This document shows positions 27,796-37,260 of a stretch of 64,000 nt of DNA, piece by piece. The translations under genes were made by a program, and so were the position numbers. The stretch comes from Candidatus Gallimonas merdae (lineage in GTDB: Bacteria > Bacillota > Clostridia > Christensenellales > Borkfalkiaceae), in the NCBI GenBank assembly GCA_904419525.1, contig CAJFRT010000006.1:1-64000 (forward strand), read 5' to 3'. The notes below the pieces were generated by a model. The model did no database searches, was not told the origin of the DNA, and saw only the letters and a list, made by a program, of their open reading frames with translations. Numbering within the stretch: position 1 is the first letter of the stretch; each line of letters starts with the position of its first letter.

Positions 27796-28467
27796 TCACC
27801 GCTTCATATCCCGCAGTTCCGCCTTTTGCGCATCGCTCAGACGGAAACTTTCGCACGCCTTGCGGACGGCGCGGTTGTGCGTCTCGCGCGAAAGACGGTT
27901 GCCTTCCAGGAACGCCTTCCCCTCCCCGTAATATTTCACGAGGACTTCCGCCATGAGCCATGCCGCGGCCATGGAGACATAATATTCCTCCGTGTTCACC
28001 TGTCCGAGACAGCGGAATACGAAGGGCAGCTCCTCCTCCGTGACATAAAAATGCAGCAGCGTTATGAGCGCAAAGCGGCGCACAAACACCCGCTCGTCCC
28101 CGAGGTAGCGCAGAATGCACGTCCTGAACAGATCGCGGTGTCTGGCGATGCACGCCGGCGCGAACATGTCGCACGTCGCCCAGTTGTCGAGCAGTCCGAC
28201 CAGGCGGTCAACGACGGAGCAGAATTCCCCGTACGGCAAAAAACAGGCGGCGGCACATTTGAGCCAGGTGACTTCATAGTACTCGTCCGGAAAGGTGAGA
28301 AGCGTATCGAAGTCGCCTTTGCACGCCTTTGCCAGCCTGCGCAGATCGGGCGTCCGCACGCCGATGACGCGGATGCGGTCGTCTTTCAGCAGTTTTTTAT
28401 GAAATTCGCGGTATTTCTCATCGGAAAGCGCATTGAGCCGCGATAAAAGTTCTTCATATGTAATCAT
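27796..28467 (-). CDS. AlkD-like DNA alkylation repair protein
   Basis: A 223-residue all-helical HEAT-like repeat protein of the AlkD family, DNA glycosylases that excise alkylated purines without base flipping. Typical features are the start YEELLSRLNALSDEKYREFHKKL, the VIGVRTPDLRRLAK motif near residue 35, and the catalytic-region signature LLDNWATCDMF near 90-101 with the conserved Trp and Asp. It ends the ylxY-M16-glycosylase operon with an ATGA overlap to the glycosylase gene. Confidence 0.88.
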   Translation of the reverse strand: MITYEELLSRLNALSDEKYREFHKKLLKDDRIRVIGVRTPDLRRLAKACKGDFDTLLTFPDEYYEVTWLKCAAACFLPYGEFCSVVDRLVGLLDNWATCDMFAPACIARHRDLFRTCILRYLGDERVFVRRFALITLLHFYVTEEELPFVFRCLGQVNTEEYYVSMAAAWLMAEVLVKYYGEGKAFLEGNRLSRETHNRAVRKACESFRLSDAQKAELRDMKR

Positions 28468-28952
28468 ATTTTTTCTCCGAATACCGAACGCAGGGCCTGC
28501 TCCCAGGCCTCAGCCGAAAAGCGCGGATTGGCGGGCGACGTAGAGGGCAGGCACTCCACCCGCACCCCCGGCGACGGGCGGCGCATGAGCATCGCATACG
28601 CCGTCTTGCCGTTGCAGAAGACCGCCTCGATCGCGCTTCCCGCAACGAGCGACGCAACGTCGGCAAGGTCCTCTTCCCGTATGGAGGCGTCGGACGACCC
28701 GACGATCTCGCAGGACATCACGATGTCCCAGAGCGCGATCTTTCTGCGCCGGAGGAACTGCTTTTTTCCCGCGACGTCGGCCGGGACGGGCTCGCCGAAA
28801 AAGCCGCACACCGTCTTCCAGAACCTGTTCTGCGGATTGCCGTAATAGAACCCCTGCGCACGGCTTCTGACGGACGGGAAGCTCCCCAGGATCAGCAGAC
28901 GGCTGTCGGGAAACGCAAACGGCTCGAAGCCCTCCGCCCGCTGTGCGTTCAC
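28464..28952 (-). CDS. uracil-DNA glycosylase superfamily, DNA-deoxyinosine glycosylase type
   Basis: A 162-residue glycosylase of the family 6 (HDG) branch. Motif 1 is LGSFPSVRSRAQGFYYGNPQNRFW (shown here as its parts GSFPS and YYGNPQNRFW, residues 22-45), the family's hallmark; motif 2 is LPSTSPANP near residue 137. HDG enzymes remove hypoxanthine, and in some members uracil, from DNA. Overlaps both neighbours by 4 bp (M16 peptidase and AlkD), so two base-excision glycosylases are translated together. Confidence 0.88.
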   Translation of the reverse strand: MNAQRAEGFEPFAFPDSRLLILGSFPSVRSRAQGFYYGNPQNRFWKTVCGFFGEPVPADVAGKKQFLRRRKIALWDIVMSCEIVGSSDASIREEDLADVASLVAGSAIEAVFCNGKTAYAMLMRRPSPGVRVECLPSTSPANPRFSAEAWEQALRSVFGEKI

Positions 28953-30187
28953 AGTTTCAGGCCGCCGCCGAGATTGCCGACGGAAGCGACGGCCGCACGC
29001 GAAAAGTCAAAGTTCTGCGCGATCGCGCGCAGGATATCCTCGCGACGGAGGGCGGCGATCTCCGCCATACGCCGCTCAAAATCATAGACCTTGCGGTTAT
29101 AGAGCATCTCTTTCCCGTAGAGAAGCATCTGCGACGAGGTGTTCTCCTGCGAAAAGATCGCCCCCGATTTGACCTGTTCCCTGCCGCGCAGGAACTCTTC
29201 CTCCGTGACGCCGCCTTCAACGAACGTTTCGATCGTCCCGCGCACGGCGGCAAAGGCGTCCTCCGCCTTGGCCGGATTGACGCCCGCGTACACCGTGAGC
29301 TGGCCCGTCTCCTCGTAGTGCGAACAGTACGAATAGACGGAATAGGCAAGCCCCAGCTCCTCGCGCACCTTTTTGAAGAGGCGCGAACTCATGCCGCCGC
29401 CCAGGACCGCGTTCATCACCTGCACGGCGGGACGGCCGGCGTCCTCGCGCGCGACGGTGGGAAAGCCGATCGCGAAGTGCGCCTGTTCGATGGGCTTTTT
29501 GCGGAAGAGATTTCCCGCCGATGTGACGACTTCCTTTCTGCGTTCGCAAAAATCGGTGCGCTCCATGCCGCCGAAGTACCGTTCGGCGAGATCGAGCGCC
29601 TCGTTCACGTCGATACAGCCCGCAAACGCGACGACGATGTTGTCGGGGCAGTAGCGCTCCTTCCGGTAGGCGGACAGATCTTCCCGCGTGAAGCCTTCGA
29701 CGTTCTTTGCAGGGCCCAGAATGTTTCTGCCGTACCCGCGGTTTCCGAACATGGCGCGCGACAGAAGATCGAGGCAGAGATCTTCGGGGGAGTCCTCGTC
29801 CATGTGGATCTCCTCCAGAACGACCCCCTTTTCGCGCTTCATCTCCTCTTCGGGGAAACAGGCGTTGAGGAACAGGTCTGCAAGAAGCGCGAACGCTTCC
29901 GCCGCGTGATCGCTCGTCGACTTGGAGTAGTAGCAGGTCAAGTCCTTCCCCGTGAAGGCGTTGACCTGCGCGCCGAGCGCGTCGAACGCATCGGAAATTT
30001 CAAATGCCGTGCGCGTGGGCGTCCCCTTGAAGAGCATGTGCTCGATGAAATGGGAAATGCCGTCCTCCGCGTCCGTTTCGTAAGCCGCGCCCGTCCCCAC
30101 GAGCACGCCCATGGAGACGGACAAAAGTCCCTCCATCTGCTTGACGATGACGCGGATCCCGTTTGCGAGTGTCTTTGTTTCGATCAT
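28949..30187 (-). CDS. M16 family processing peptidase (MlpA/YmxG-like)
   Basis: A 412-residue zinc peptidase of the pitrilysin/insulinase family. The inverted zinc motif HFIEHMLFKGT (HxxEH) is near residue 46, with the third ligand Glu expected in the GVVLEEIHMDED segment near 125. The rest follows the two-lobed M16 plan (KPIEQAHFAIGFP, VLGGGMSSRLFKKVRE). Ribosome site AGGAG upstream of ATG 30187. Directly downstream of a YlxY-type gene, the same order as ylxY-mlpA in Bacillus. Confidence 0.93.
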   Translation of the reverse strand: MIETKTLANGIRVIVKQMEGLLSVSMGVLVGTGAAYETDAEDGISHFIEHMLFKGTPTRTAFEISDAFDALGAQVNAFTGKDLTCYYSKSTSDHAAEAFALLADLFLNACFPEEEMKREKGVVLEEIHMDEDSPEDLCLDLLSRAMFGNRGYGRNILGPAKNVEGFTREDLSAYRKERYCPDNIVVAFAGCIDVNEALDLAERYFGGMERTDFCERRKEVVTSAGNLFRKKPIEQAHFAIGFPTVAREDAGRPAVQVMNAVLGGGMSSRLFKKVREELGLAYSVYSYCSHYEETGQLTVYAGVNPAKAEDAFAAVRGTIETFVEGGVTEEEFLRGREQVKSGAIFSQENTSSQMLLYGKEMLYNRKVYDFERRMAEIAALRREDILRAIAQNFDFSRAAVASVGNLGGGLKL

Positions 30188-30207
30188 ATGTTTTTTCTCC
30201 TATGTAT

Positions 30208-30921
30208 TCAGGCAAGTCCCAGATTTTCGCCGACCGTCACGGCGCGCAGGCCCTGCTCCCGATAAAATTCCAGAATGCGCGGAAGCGCCGCGAGCGTATG
30301 CGGCATGGGGTGCATCAGAACGAATTCCCCCGCCGATACGTCCTTCGTCGCACGAAGATAACAGGTATCCTCGTCCTTGTCCCGCCAGTCGACGGTATCC
30401 TTTGACCAAAGGATCGTTTTCAGACCGAGCGATTGGGCCGCATTCACCGTGTCCTCGTCATATGCGCCCGAGGGCGGGGCAAACAGCGTGACGGGTTTGC
30501 CCGTGACAAGCGACAGAAACTGAACGCTGTGCGCGATCTCATCCACGTTGCCCTCGTAGCCGAGCGTCGTGTGGTCGCGGTGGAAATACCCGTGCGAGCC
30601 GATCTCGTGCCCCGCCGCGGCAATGCGCCTCACGCAGTCCGCATTGTCGTCCGCCCAGCTTCCGCCGATGAAAAAGGTCGCCTGCGCTTCGTATTCTTCC
30701 AGGACGGACAGGATCCCGTCCACCTCCTCCGTGCCCCAATAGACGTTGAACATCAGGGAAACGCCGTCCGAAGACGTCCCGCGGCGCAGGACGCGCTCCT
30801 CCAGGCCGGACGAGACGTGTGCTGCGGACGGAAAAAAGCAGACGCAGCCCACAACGATGAGCACAAGCGCGAGCACGCCGTTGGTGACGGCGGCAACGGC
30901 ACGGGAAGAGAGCTTTTTCAC
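30208..30921 (-). CDS. YlxY/PdaB-type polysaccharide deacetylase-like protein
   Basis: A 237-residue protein with one N-terminal transmembrane helix (residues 12-30) and an extracellular NodB domain. The TFFIGGSWA, GHEIGSHGYFH and LHPMPHTLAAL motifs match the sporulation-linked PdaB/YlxY branch. The two metal-binding His are kept (near 110 and 114), but the first motif reads MFNVYWG where family members have FDxxWG: the catalytic-base Asp is Asn59, so deacetylase activity is doubtful. GTG 30921 is chosen for its GGGGGAAACT ribosome site. Synteny with the M16 gene supports the YlxY assignment. Confidence 0.85.
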   Translation of the reverse strand: MKKLSSRAVAAVTNGVLALVLIVVGCVCFFPSAAHVSSGLEERVLRRGTSSDGVSLMFNVYWGTEEVDGILSVLEEYEAQATFFIGGSWADDNADCVRRIAAAGHEIGSHGYFHRDHTTLGYEGNVDEIAHSVQFLSLVTGKPVTLFAPPSGAYDEDTVNAAQSLGLKTILWSKDTVDWRDKDEDTCYLRATKDVSAGEFVLMHPMPHTLAALPRILEFYREQGLRAVTVGENLGLA

Positions 30922-31023
30922 AGTTTCCCCCAAACAAAGAGTTTTCACCCACATTGTATTGGAAAAACCGCAAAATTATGCGCTTTCCGCCGCGAACGCC
31001 GCATCCGGCAGAAAAAGCGCGGA

Positions 31024-33372
31024 CTACCTGAGCGTCACCACCGTCACGCCGCCCTCGCCTTCGCCGTATTTCCCGAGCCGGAACGCCTCCACGCGCGGAT
31101 TGCGGCGGAGCATCTCGTGAACGGCGGCGCGCAGTTTCCCCGTACCGTAGCCGTGCACGATGCGCACTTCCTGCAGGTTGGCAACGACGGCGGCGTCGAG
31201 GAAGGCCTCCGCCTCCGCCACCCCCTCGGCCGTCGTCATGCCGATGATGTTCAGCTCGCGCTTGGCGGCGGGCCGGCCGGAGAGGTTCCTTGTCACCCTG
31301 ACCTGTTCCCTGACGGGCGCCTTGGGCGCGGCGACATAGAGATCGGAGATCTTTGCATTTACGCGGAGCGCGCCCGTCGACACCTCGCAGGTGCCCTTGT
31401 CGCGGCGCACGGACAGCACCGTTCCCTCCGCCCCCATTGCCCCGACGAGCACGCGGTCGCCCGCTTTCAGGGAGGCGGCGTCCACGGGGACCGCACGCAC
31501 GGGAGTTTCCTCGGCGGGCTGTTCCGCCGTCATTTTGTTTTTGAGCGTGCGGGCGCGGATCAGGTCGGATTCGGACAGATCCTTCTTCCGGAAGATCTCC
31601 TCCATCTCCGAGAGCAGCTCTTCGGCATACGCGGTGCGCTCCGAAACGATGCGCCGCGCCTCCGCTCTGGAGGACAGAAGGAATTTTTCCCGTTCCCTGC
31701 GGAACTTTTCCTCCTCTTTGGACAGGGCGGCGAGACGCGTCTCCCACTCCTTTTGCAACTCGCGCGCCCGACGGGTCGCCTCCTCCGTGCGCACGCGGCT
31801 CTCCTCGGCCGCGCGCAGCGTGTGCTCGAACGCACGCGCCCCTTCCGAAAGATACCCCCTGGCCTCCTCCACAACGGAAGCGGGAAGCCCCAGCCGCGTG
31901 CAGATGAGAAGCGCGTTGGAAGAGCCGGGCGCGCCGATCTTCAGCCGGTACAGCGGGCGGAAATCGGCCGCGTCGAATTCCATACAGCCGTTCTCGATGC
32001 CGTCCTGCGAATAGGCGAACTCCTTGAGGGCGGAATAGTGCGTGGTGACGACCCCGCGGCAGCCCCGCCGCAGAAGTTCCGCCACCACCGCCCGCGCAAG
32101 CGCCGCGCCCTCCTCGGGATCCGTTCCGCCGCCGGGCTCGTCGATGAGGACGAGCGATCTCTCCGTGGCCTGCTCCAGGATCTCCCGGATATGCACGACG
32201 TGCGAGGAAAATGTGGACAGATTCTCTTCGATGGACTGGCTGTCGCCCACGTCGCACCAGACCCCGTCGAATACCGAAAGCCGCGTTCCCGCGGCGGCAG
32301 GGACGAACAGCCCGCACGCCGCCATCAGGCAGAACAGGCCGCACATTTTCAGCGTGACCGTCTTGCCGCCCGTATTCGCGCCGCTGATGAGGAGAAAGCG
32401 ATGCCCCTCGCCCAACGAGAGCGAAACGGGGACCGCCGACCCGGGATCGAGCAGCGGGTGCCGCCCCTTGACGATCTCCAGCGTCCCCCTTGCGTTGAGT
32501 TCGGGTCTGACGGCACGCAGCCGGTACCCGTACTCCGCGCGGGCATAGAATGCGTCTGCCGACGCAAGGATCTGCATGTCCCCTTCCAGCTGCGCGCGCA
32601 TGCGCCCGACGGCATGGGAGAGCTCCGCCAGAATGCGCGCCGCCTCCTCCTTTTCGTCCAGCATGAGGGAGCGCAGTTCATTGTTCATTTCAAGCACTTC
32701 TTCGGGCTCGATGAATACCGTTGCGCCGCTCGCCGAGCGATCGTGCACAAACCCGCGCACGCTGCGCTTATATTCCGCCTTGACGGGAATGACGAATCTG
32801 TCCCCGCGCACCTTGACGATGCCGTCCTGTAAATATTTTCGCTCCTCCCCCGAAAGATATCCCTGAAGGCGGGAGCGGATGCGTTCTCCGAGCTGGCGGA
32901 TCTGCGTCCGCAGGGAAAACAGCTTTTCGCTTGCGTGGTCGGCGAGCTCGTTCTCGTTGAGGATCTTGCGCCCGATGTCCTCTTCCAGCCGCTCGTCGAA
33001 CATCAGATGTTCGGTCAGCTCCTTCATGCGGACGATGCGTTCGTCCGAAAAAGAGCGCACCGAGCGGTAGAGCACCCGCGCCGAGCGCAGCAGCCGCGCC
33101 GTCCCAAGAAGCTCCGCCATGCTCAGCGTCGCGCCCTTTTCGGCGCGCTCGAGCAGCTCCCCGCAGGGCGGAAATTCTTCCACCTTCCCCGCGCCAAGCG
33201 TGAACAGAAGCAGCGTCGCCTCCTCCGTCAGATCGAGCATTGCGCGCGCCTCGCCGACCTCGCACACGGGCTGACAGGAGAGCAGAAGCTCCTTTCCTGC
33301 CTCCAGCACGGCATGGGAAGCGCAGGCAGACAGAATTTTATCCAGTTCCAGTCTTCTCGCGTTTTCGTTCAT
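31024..33372 (-). CDS. mutS2: MutS2 (ribosome-rescue / anti-recombination endonuclease)
   Basis: A 782-residue MutS family protein without the mismatch-recognition N-terminus. Clamp helices are followed by Walker A SGANTGGKTVTLK near residue 335, Walker B SLVLIDEPGGGTDP and a long coiled coil (residues 510-620), a KOW-like segment (KAGDRVLVG) and a C-terminal Smr nuclease domain with IGMTTAEGVAEAEAFLD and VRIVHGYGTGKLRAAV. Known roles are splitting collided ribosomes and limiting recombination. It overlaps the U32 gene (ATGA) and ends the uvrC operon. Confidence 0.96.
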   Translation of the reverse strand: MNENARRLELDKILSACASHAVLEAGKELLLSCQPVCEVGEARAMLDLTEEATLLLFTLGAGKVEEFPPCGELLERAEKGATLSMAELLGTARLLRSARVLYRSVRSFSDERIVRMKELTEHLMFDERLEEDIGRKILNENELADHASEKLFSLRTQIRQLGERIRSRLQGYLSGEERKYLQDGIVKVRGDRFVIPVKAEYKRSVRGFVHDRSASGATVFIEPEEVLEMNNELRSLMLDEKEEAARILAELSHAVGRMRAQLEGDMQILASADAFYARAEYGYRLRAVRPELNARGTLEIVKGRHPLLDPGSAVPVSLSLGEGHRFLLISGANTGGKTVTLKMCGLFCLMAACGLFVPAAAGTRLSVFDGVWCDVGDSQSIEENLSTFSSHVVHIREILEQATERSLVLIDEPGGGTDPEEGAALARAVVAELLRRGCRGVVTTHYSALKEFAYSQDGIENGCMEFDAADFRPLYRLKIGAPGSSNALLICTRLGLPASVVEEARGYLSEGARAFEHTLRAAEESRVRTEEATRRARELQKEWETRLAALSKEEEKFRREREKFLLSSRAEARRIVSERTAYAEELLSEMEEIFRKKDLSESDLIRARTLKNKMTAEQPAEETPVRAVPVDAASLKAGDRVLVGAMGAEGTVLSVRRDKGTCEVSTGALRVNAKISDLYVAAPKAPVREQVRVTRNLSGRPAAKRELNIIGMTTAEGVAEAEAFLDAAVVANLQEVRIVHGYGTGKLRAAVHEMLRRNPRVEAFRLGKYGEGEGGVTVVTLR

Positions 33373-35519
33373 AAAAGACTCCTTGCGGCATGCCCGCGCG
33401 TTGCCCCCGGAAGTTTTCCGGCAGGGTCGCGGGCATATGCGACGATTCCGTCTCCGCCCGCCGTACAGTCGACGAGCGCGGACGAGCTACCCGCCCCCGC
33501 CGCGAGCGGAGCGCAGTTGTACAGTTCAAACCGGCACCCGCCGGCCGCGCGGTACCGGCGCAGAGGGAACGCCCTGCCCTCCTCATCCGTCATGGTATAC
33601 ATTTCCCGCCTGTCGCATTCCGCGCACGCCCTGCCGAAGGGACAGTAGCACAGATCCATCACCTTGATCCCGCCCGCAGAGAGCACAAACGTCCCGTCGG
33701 CGGCGAGCGCGTCCTGTTCGCGCAGGGTGAGTTCCTTGGAGAGCGCGGCATACGTGCAGCAGCCGAGCGCGCCGGCGACCGCAATGCGGTTGGTCAGGTT
33801 CCAGCCCGTTCCCGCAAACAATTTCACGCCGTATTTTTTTGCAAACTCCGCGCCGTACGTCCCGTCGCAACAGATCCCCTCGAACAGGTGCAGACGGGGT
33901 GCGACAAGCGCCTCGTCCGCCGCCGTAAAGAAGGGCGGAAGGTACAGCCATGTCCCCTTCGGCGGATGCATGTCCGCATAGTCGGCGGGTTTCCAGATCA
34001 CCATGTCCGCACCCGCGGGCATGGCATGCCCCGTCGCGATCACCGCGGTCATGCCTCCCCTGTGCGCGGCAAGGCCGGGCAGGGAGGGCTGCCGCTCCGG
34101 AAGCGGGACGCGGGCCGGCGCAAGGTGTGCGGCAAGCCCTTCGTAAAAGTCCCGGCGGAACGCATTGAGCACGGATTTCGGCACGAACACCCCGTCCGTT
34201 TCGACCTCGGTGCGGGGAGCGAAGGGAAGCGCATCCGTCTTTGCGAAACAGGCGCAGACCTCCTGCGCGGAGAGCGGCGCGTTTTTCGCGCGCTCGCAGA
34301 TCGCGCCCGTCAGGGAAAATCCTTCGCCCTCGGCGCGCATCTCCTCGCCCGCACGCAGCGTCACGCGCACCCGGACGGGCCGCTTTTTCTGCAGGGACAG
34401 GGCATGTTCGGTCAAGGACACGTCCAGCGTGATGCGGACTTCATCTCCGGCGGCAAGCCCGTCGCGCGAAGAGAGGTAAAAACCGCCCTTCCCCGCGGCG
34501 GCAAACAGGGCGCCGCCGACCTCTTTCCCGCCGCGCAGGATCTTGAAAGCGTCCCCCTTTTCCGCCGCGAAAGAGCTTGCGCAGAACCACTTCCCCTCCC
34601 TGCGGGAGAGCGTTCCGGCGCGTTCGCCGATGTGCCCCTGCACGCTGCGCGAAAGAAGGTTCGCGTCCTGCCCGAATGCGAGTCCGCGCGTGTAATTTCC
34701 GCGGTTGAACGTGCGTTTCAGGCGGGAAAAGAGCTCGTCGGCGGGTCTCTTGTCCAACAGCGCGCGATAGTATTCCACCGCCGCCGCGACGTAGGCCGCA
34801 GAGCGCATTCTGCCCTCGATCTTGAGGGACGTCACGCCGGCCGAAAGAAGTTTTTCCGCGTCCGCTCCCACCGACAGATCGGACAGGGAAATCGCATAGG
34901 CGCGATCCTCATACCCCGCGCGGTCGATCGAATACCGCTTGCGGCAGGGCTGTTTGCATCTGCCGCGGTTGCCCGAATTGTTGCCCGCGAACGAGGAGAG
35001 ATAGCACTGGCCCGAAAAACAGGTGCAGAGCGCCCCCTGTACGAACGCCTCCGTCTCGATGATTTCGGAAATGGCGGGAATGTCCCCGATCGGCGTCTCG
35101 CGCGCGAGCACGACGCGGGAAAAACCGCACGCCTTTGCAAGCCGCGCCCCGTGCACGTTGCAGCAGCCCGCCTGCGTGGAGAGATGGGTCACGATCTCCG
35201 GACAGAGTTCCCTGAGCGCGCGTCCGAGAAAGATATCCTGCAAAAGGATCGCATCGGCGCCCGCGTTCCACGCCTCGCGCGCCGCACAGAAAAAGTCGGA
35301 AAGCTCATCGTCCTTCACAAGGGTATTGAGTGCGACATATACCTTTGCGCCCAGAAGATGCGCTTCCCGCGTCAGCTTTGCAAGCGAAGAAACGCAAAAA
35401 TTTTCCGCGCTCTCGCGCGCGGAAAATCGCGTCAGTCCCAGATATACGGCGTCCGCGCCCGCACGAAGCGCCGCGTATGCCGTTTTTTCGTCCCCGGCGG
35501 GGGCAAGAAGTTCGGTCAT
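33369..35519 (-). CDS. U32 family peptidase-like protein (RlhA/TrhP type)
   Basis: A 716-residue protein with an N-terminal U32 domain: LLAPAGDEKTAYAALRAGADAVYLG-type start (residues 4-28), AKVYVALNTLV, HLSTQAGCCN and the SGQCYLSSF plus CKQPCRKRY cysteine block near 170-200, which in related proteins binds an Fe-S cluster for tRNA or rRNA hydroxylation. The later part matches the DUF3656/collagenase-associated region and includes a second Cys pair set (CYCPFGRACAECDR) near 640. An RNA-modifying role is more likely than proteolysis. TAATG overlap with hprK, ATGA overlap with mutS2. Confidence 0.9.
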   Translation of the reverse strand: MTELLAPAGDEKTAYAALRAGADAVYLGLTRFSARESAENFCVSSLAKLTREAHLLGAKVYVALNTLVKDDELSDFFCAAREAWNAGADAILLQDIFLGRALRELCPEIVTHLSTQAGCCNVHGARLAKACGFSRVVLARETPIGDIPAISEIIETEAFVQGALCTCFSGQCYLSSFAGNNSGNRGRCKQPCRKRYSIDRAGYEDRAYAISLSDLSVGADAEKLLSAGVTSLKIEGRMRSAAYVAAAVEYYRALLDKRPADELFSRLKRTFNRGNYTRGLAFGQDANLLSRSVQGHIGERAGTLSRREGKWFCASSFAAEKGDAFKILRGGKEVGGALFAAAGKGGFYLSSRDGLAAGDEVRITLDVSLTEHALSLQKKRPVRVRVTLRAGEEMRAEGEGFSLTGAICERAKNAPLSAQEVCACFAKTDALPFAPRTEVETDGVFVPKSVLNAFRRDFYEGLAAHLAPARVPLPERQPSLPGLAAHRGGMTAVIATGHAMPAGADMVIWKPADYADMHPPKGTWLYLPPFFTAADEALVAPRLHLFEGICCDGTYGAEFAKKYGVKLFAGTGWNLTNRIAVAGALGCCTYAALSKELTLREQDALAADGTFVLSAGGIKVMDLCYCPFGRACAECDRREMYTMTDEEGRAFPLRRYRAAGGCRFELYNCAPLAAGAGSSSALVDCTAGGDGIVAYARDPAGKLPGATRGHAARSLL

Positions 35520-36445
35520 TATCTTCCTATCGTACGCGCGATGAGTTCCTGCGCCGCATCGTACCCCATGTTCTTGAGCCGCTGATCGCGCGCCGCGACT
35601 TCAATGAGGATGGCAAGGTTGCGGCCGGCGCTGACGGGCACGGTGAGCTTGGGAATATTCAGCCCGAGAATGGTCTCCGTGTTCGCTTCGCCGCCGATGC
35701 GGTCGTATTCCTTGTCCTTGCGCCAGGGTTCGAGTTCCATGACGAGCTCGATGGCCTTTTCCGTCATGACCGCGCCGGAACCGTACATGTTTTTGACGTT
35801 GATGATGCCGATGCCGCGCAGCTCCATGAAATAGCGGATGCGTTCGGGCGCGGTGCCGACCAGTTCGTTTTCGATGCGCTTGATGAGCACGGAGTCGTCC
35901 GCCACCAGGCGGTGTCCGCGCTTGATGAGCTCCATGGCCGTTTCGCTCTTTCCCACGCCGCTGTTGCCCGTCAGCAGAATGCCGGCGCCGAACACGTCCA
36001 TGAGCACGCCGTGCACCGTGGTCGTGGGCGCAAGCAGACGGTTGAGATAGATGCACAGATCGACCGTCACGGACGAAGTCATCTTGCCCGAACGGAAAAT
36101 GGGAGTCCCCGTGGCGCGGGCGCACTCCATGAACTCGGGCAGGACGGGAAGATCGCGCGCAAAGATCACGCACGGGATCTCGCCGCAGTCGAACAGTTTT
36201 CTGATTTTTTCCAGCCGCTCTTCGGACGGAAACGAATGCATATATTCGTGCTCGGTCAGTCCGATCAGCATGATGCGCTGGGTGTCGAAATAGCTGAAAA
36301 AGCCCGCCAGCCGCAGACCGGGACGGTCGACGCTGATGCTTGTCAGCGTAATGATCCCCCTGCCCGCATACAGCATTTCGAGCCCGAGATCGGACGCGAA
36401 CTTGTCCAGCATGACGGTTTCCTTGGGTAAAATGTTCTCAGTCAT
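35519..36445 (-). CDS. hprK: HPr kinase/phosphorylase
   Basis: A 308-residue bifunctional enzyme that phosphorylates and dephosphorylates HPr on Ser46, the switch for carbon catabolite control in Firmicutes. Features: VHGVLMDVFG with His145, Walker A GNSGVGKSETAMEL at about 160-173, LVADD, the MELRGIGIINVKNMYG block and the C-terminal signature IPKLTVPVSAGRNLAILIEV-type segment. ATG 36445 overlaps the HAD gene stop. Encoded in the uvrC operon, a common position in Clostridia. Confidence 0.96.
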   Translation of the reverse strand: MTENILPKETVMLDKFASDLGLEMLYAGRGIITLTSISVDRPGLRLAGFFSYFDTQRIMLIGLTEHEYMHSFPSEERLEKIRKLFDCGEIPCVIFARDLPVLPEFMECARATGTPIFRSGKMTSSVTVDLCIYLNRLLAPTTTVHGVLMDVFGAGILLTGNSGVGKSETAMELIKRGHRLVADDSVLIKRIENELVGTAPERIRYFMELRGIGIINVKNMYGSGAVMTEKAIELVMELEPWRKDKEYDRIGGEANTETILGLNIPKLTVPVSAGRNLAILIEVAARDQRLKNMGYDAAQELIARTIGR

Positions 36446-37260
36446 AGTTCCTCCCCCATGGCGATCGCAAGCGCCTGCGCAACGCCGTTTTCCTCTACCG
36501 CGGCGACGACGCGCGCACGGTCTTTGAGCGCATTGTCTGCATTGGCGACGGCAAACCTTCCGCCCGCGCGCTCGATCATGGGCAGATCGTTGAGCTGATC
36601 GCCGATCGCGGCGCACTTTTCGCGCGGAATGCCGTAATACCCGCACAGAAAGTCCACGGCCGCCGCCTTGGTCTGCCCCGCCGGCATGACTTCCACCAAA
36701 AAGTCCGCGGAACAGGTGACATAGAACCCCTCGCCCAGACGGGGAATCAGCCAGTCCATGAGCGGACGGCGGTCCTCCTTTTCCACCATGGCGAGCGCCT
36801 TGACCACGCGCAGCCCCTTCCTTTCGACATACTCGGAGATCGGCATATCGCGGACGATCTCCGCCTTGACGCGGCAGATACGCTCATACATTTTCAGCGG
36901 TTCATCGTCGACATTGCAGTACAGCCGGTCCACCGTGTATACGTGCACGTGCCGCCCGTCCTGTTCGAGAAGGCGCACCGCTTTCAGCGCGTCCTCCCCG
37001 GAAAAGCCGTCGTCCTTGAGCAGTTTCCCCGTTGCAACGTCGGCGACCGTCGCCCCCTGATAGGCAACGACGAGGCCGTCGGTGATGCCGAGCTCCTTCA
37101 GGCGCGGCACAATGGACGTCAGTCCCCGCCCCGTACAGACGGCAAACACGCCGCCCGCCGCGCGGTAACGGGCGATCGCACGGATATTCTCCTCCGAGAC
37201 CGTCCCATCCGGGCGGACGAGCGTCCCGTCAAAGTCAGATAAAAAAAGCGGATATCTCAT
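36442..37260 (-). CDS. Cof-type HAD-IIB phosphatase
   Basis: A 272-residue HAD hydrolase with a C2 cap. The nucleophile motif is FLSDFDGTLVRPDG at residues 6-19, motif II AVCTGRGLTSI, motif III lysine in QTKAAAVDFL and motif IV CAAIGDQLNDLPMIERAG. Members dephosphorylate sugar phosphates, FMN or similar; the substrate is not predictable. ATGA overlaps with uvrC before and hprK after. Confidence 0.93.
   Translation of the reverse strand: MRYPLFLSDFDGTLVRPDGTVSEENIRAIARYRAAGGVFAVCTGRGLTSIVPRLKELGITDGLVVAYQGATVADVATGKLLKDDGFSGEDALKAVRLLEQDGRHVHVYTVDRLYCNVDDEPLKMYERICRVKAEIVRDMPISEYVERKGLRVVKALAMVEKEDRRPLMDWLIPRLGEGFYVTCSADFLVEVMPAGQTKAAAVDFLCGYYGIPREKCAAIGDQLNDLPMIERAGGRFAVANADNALKDRARVVAAVEENGVAQALAIAMGEEL

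Noticed and set aside
33369-35519. Collagenase activity for the U32 protein
   Set aside because: The Cys block and architecture match the RNA-hydroxylation branch of U32; protease function is not supported by the sequence.
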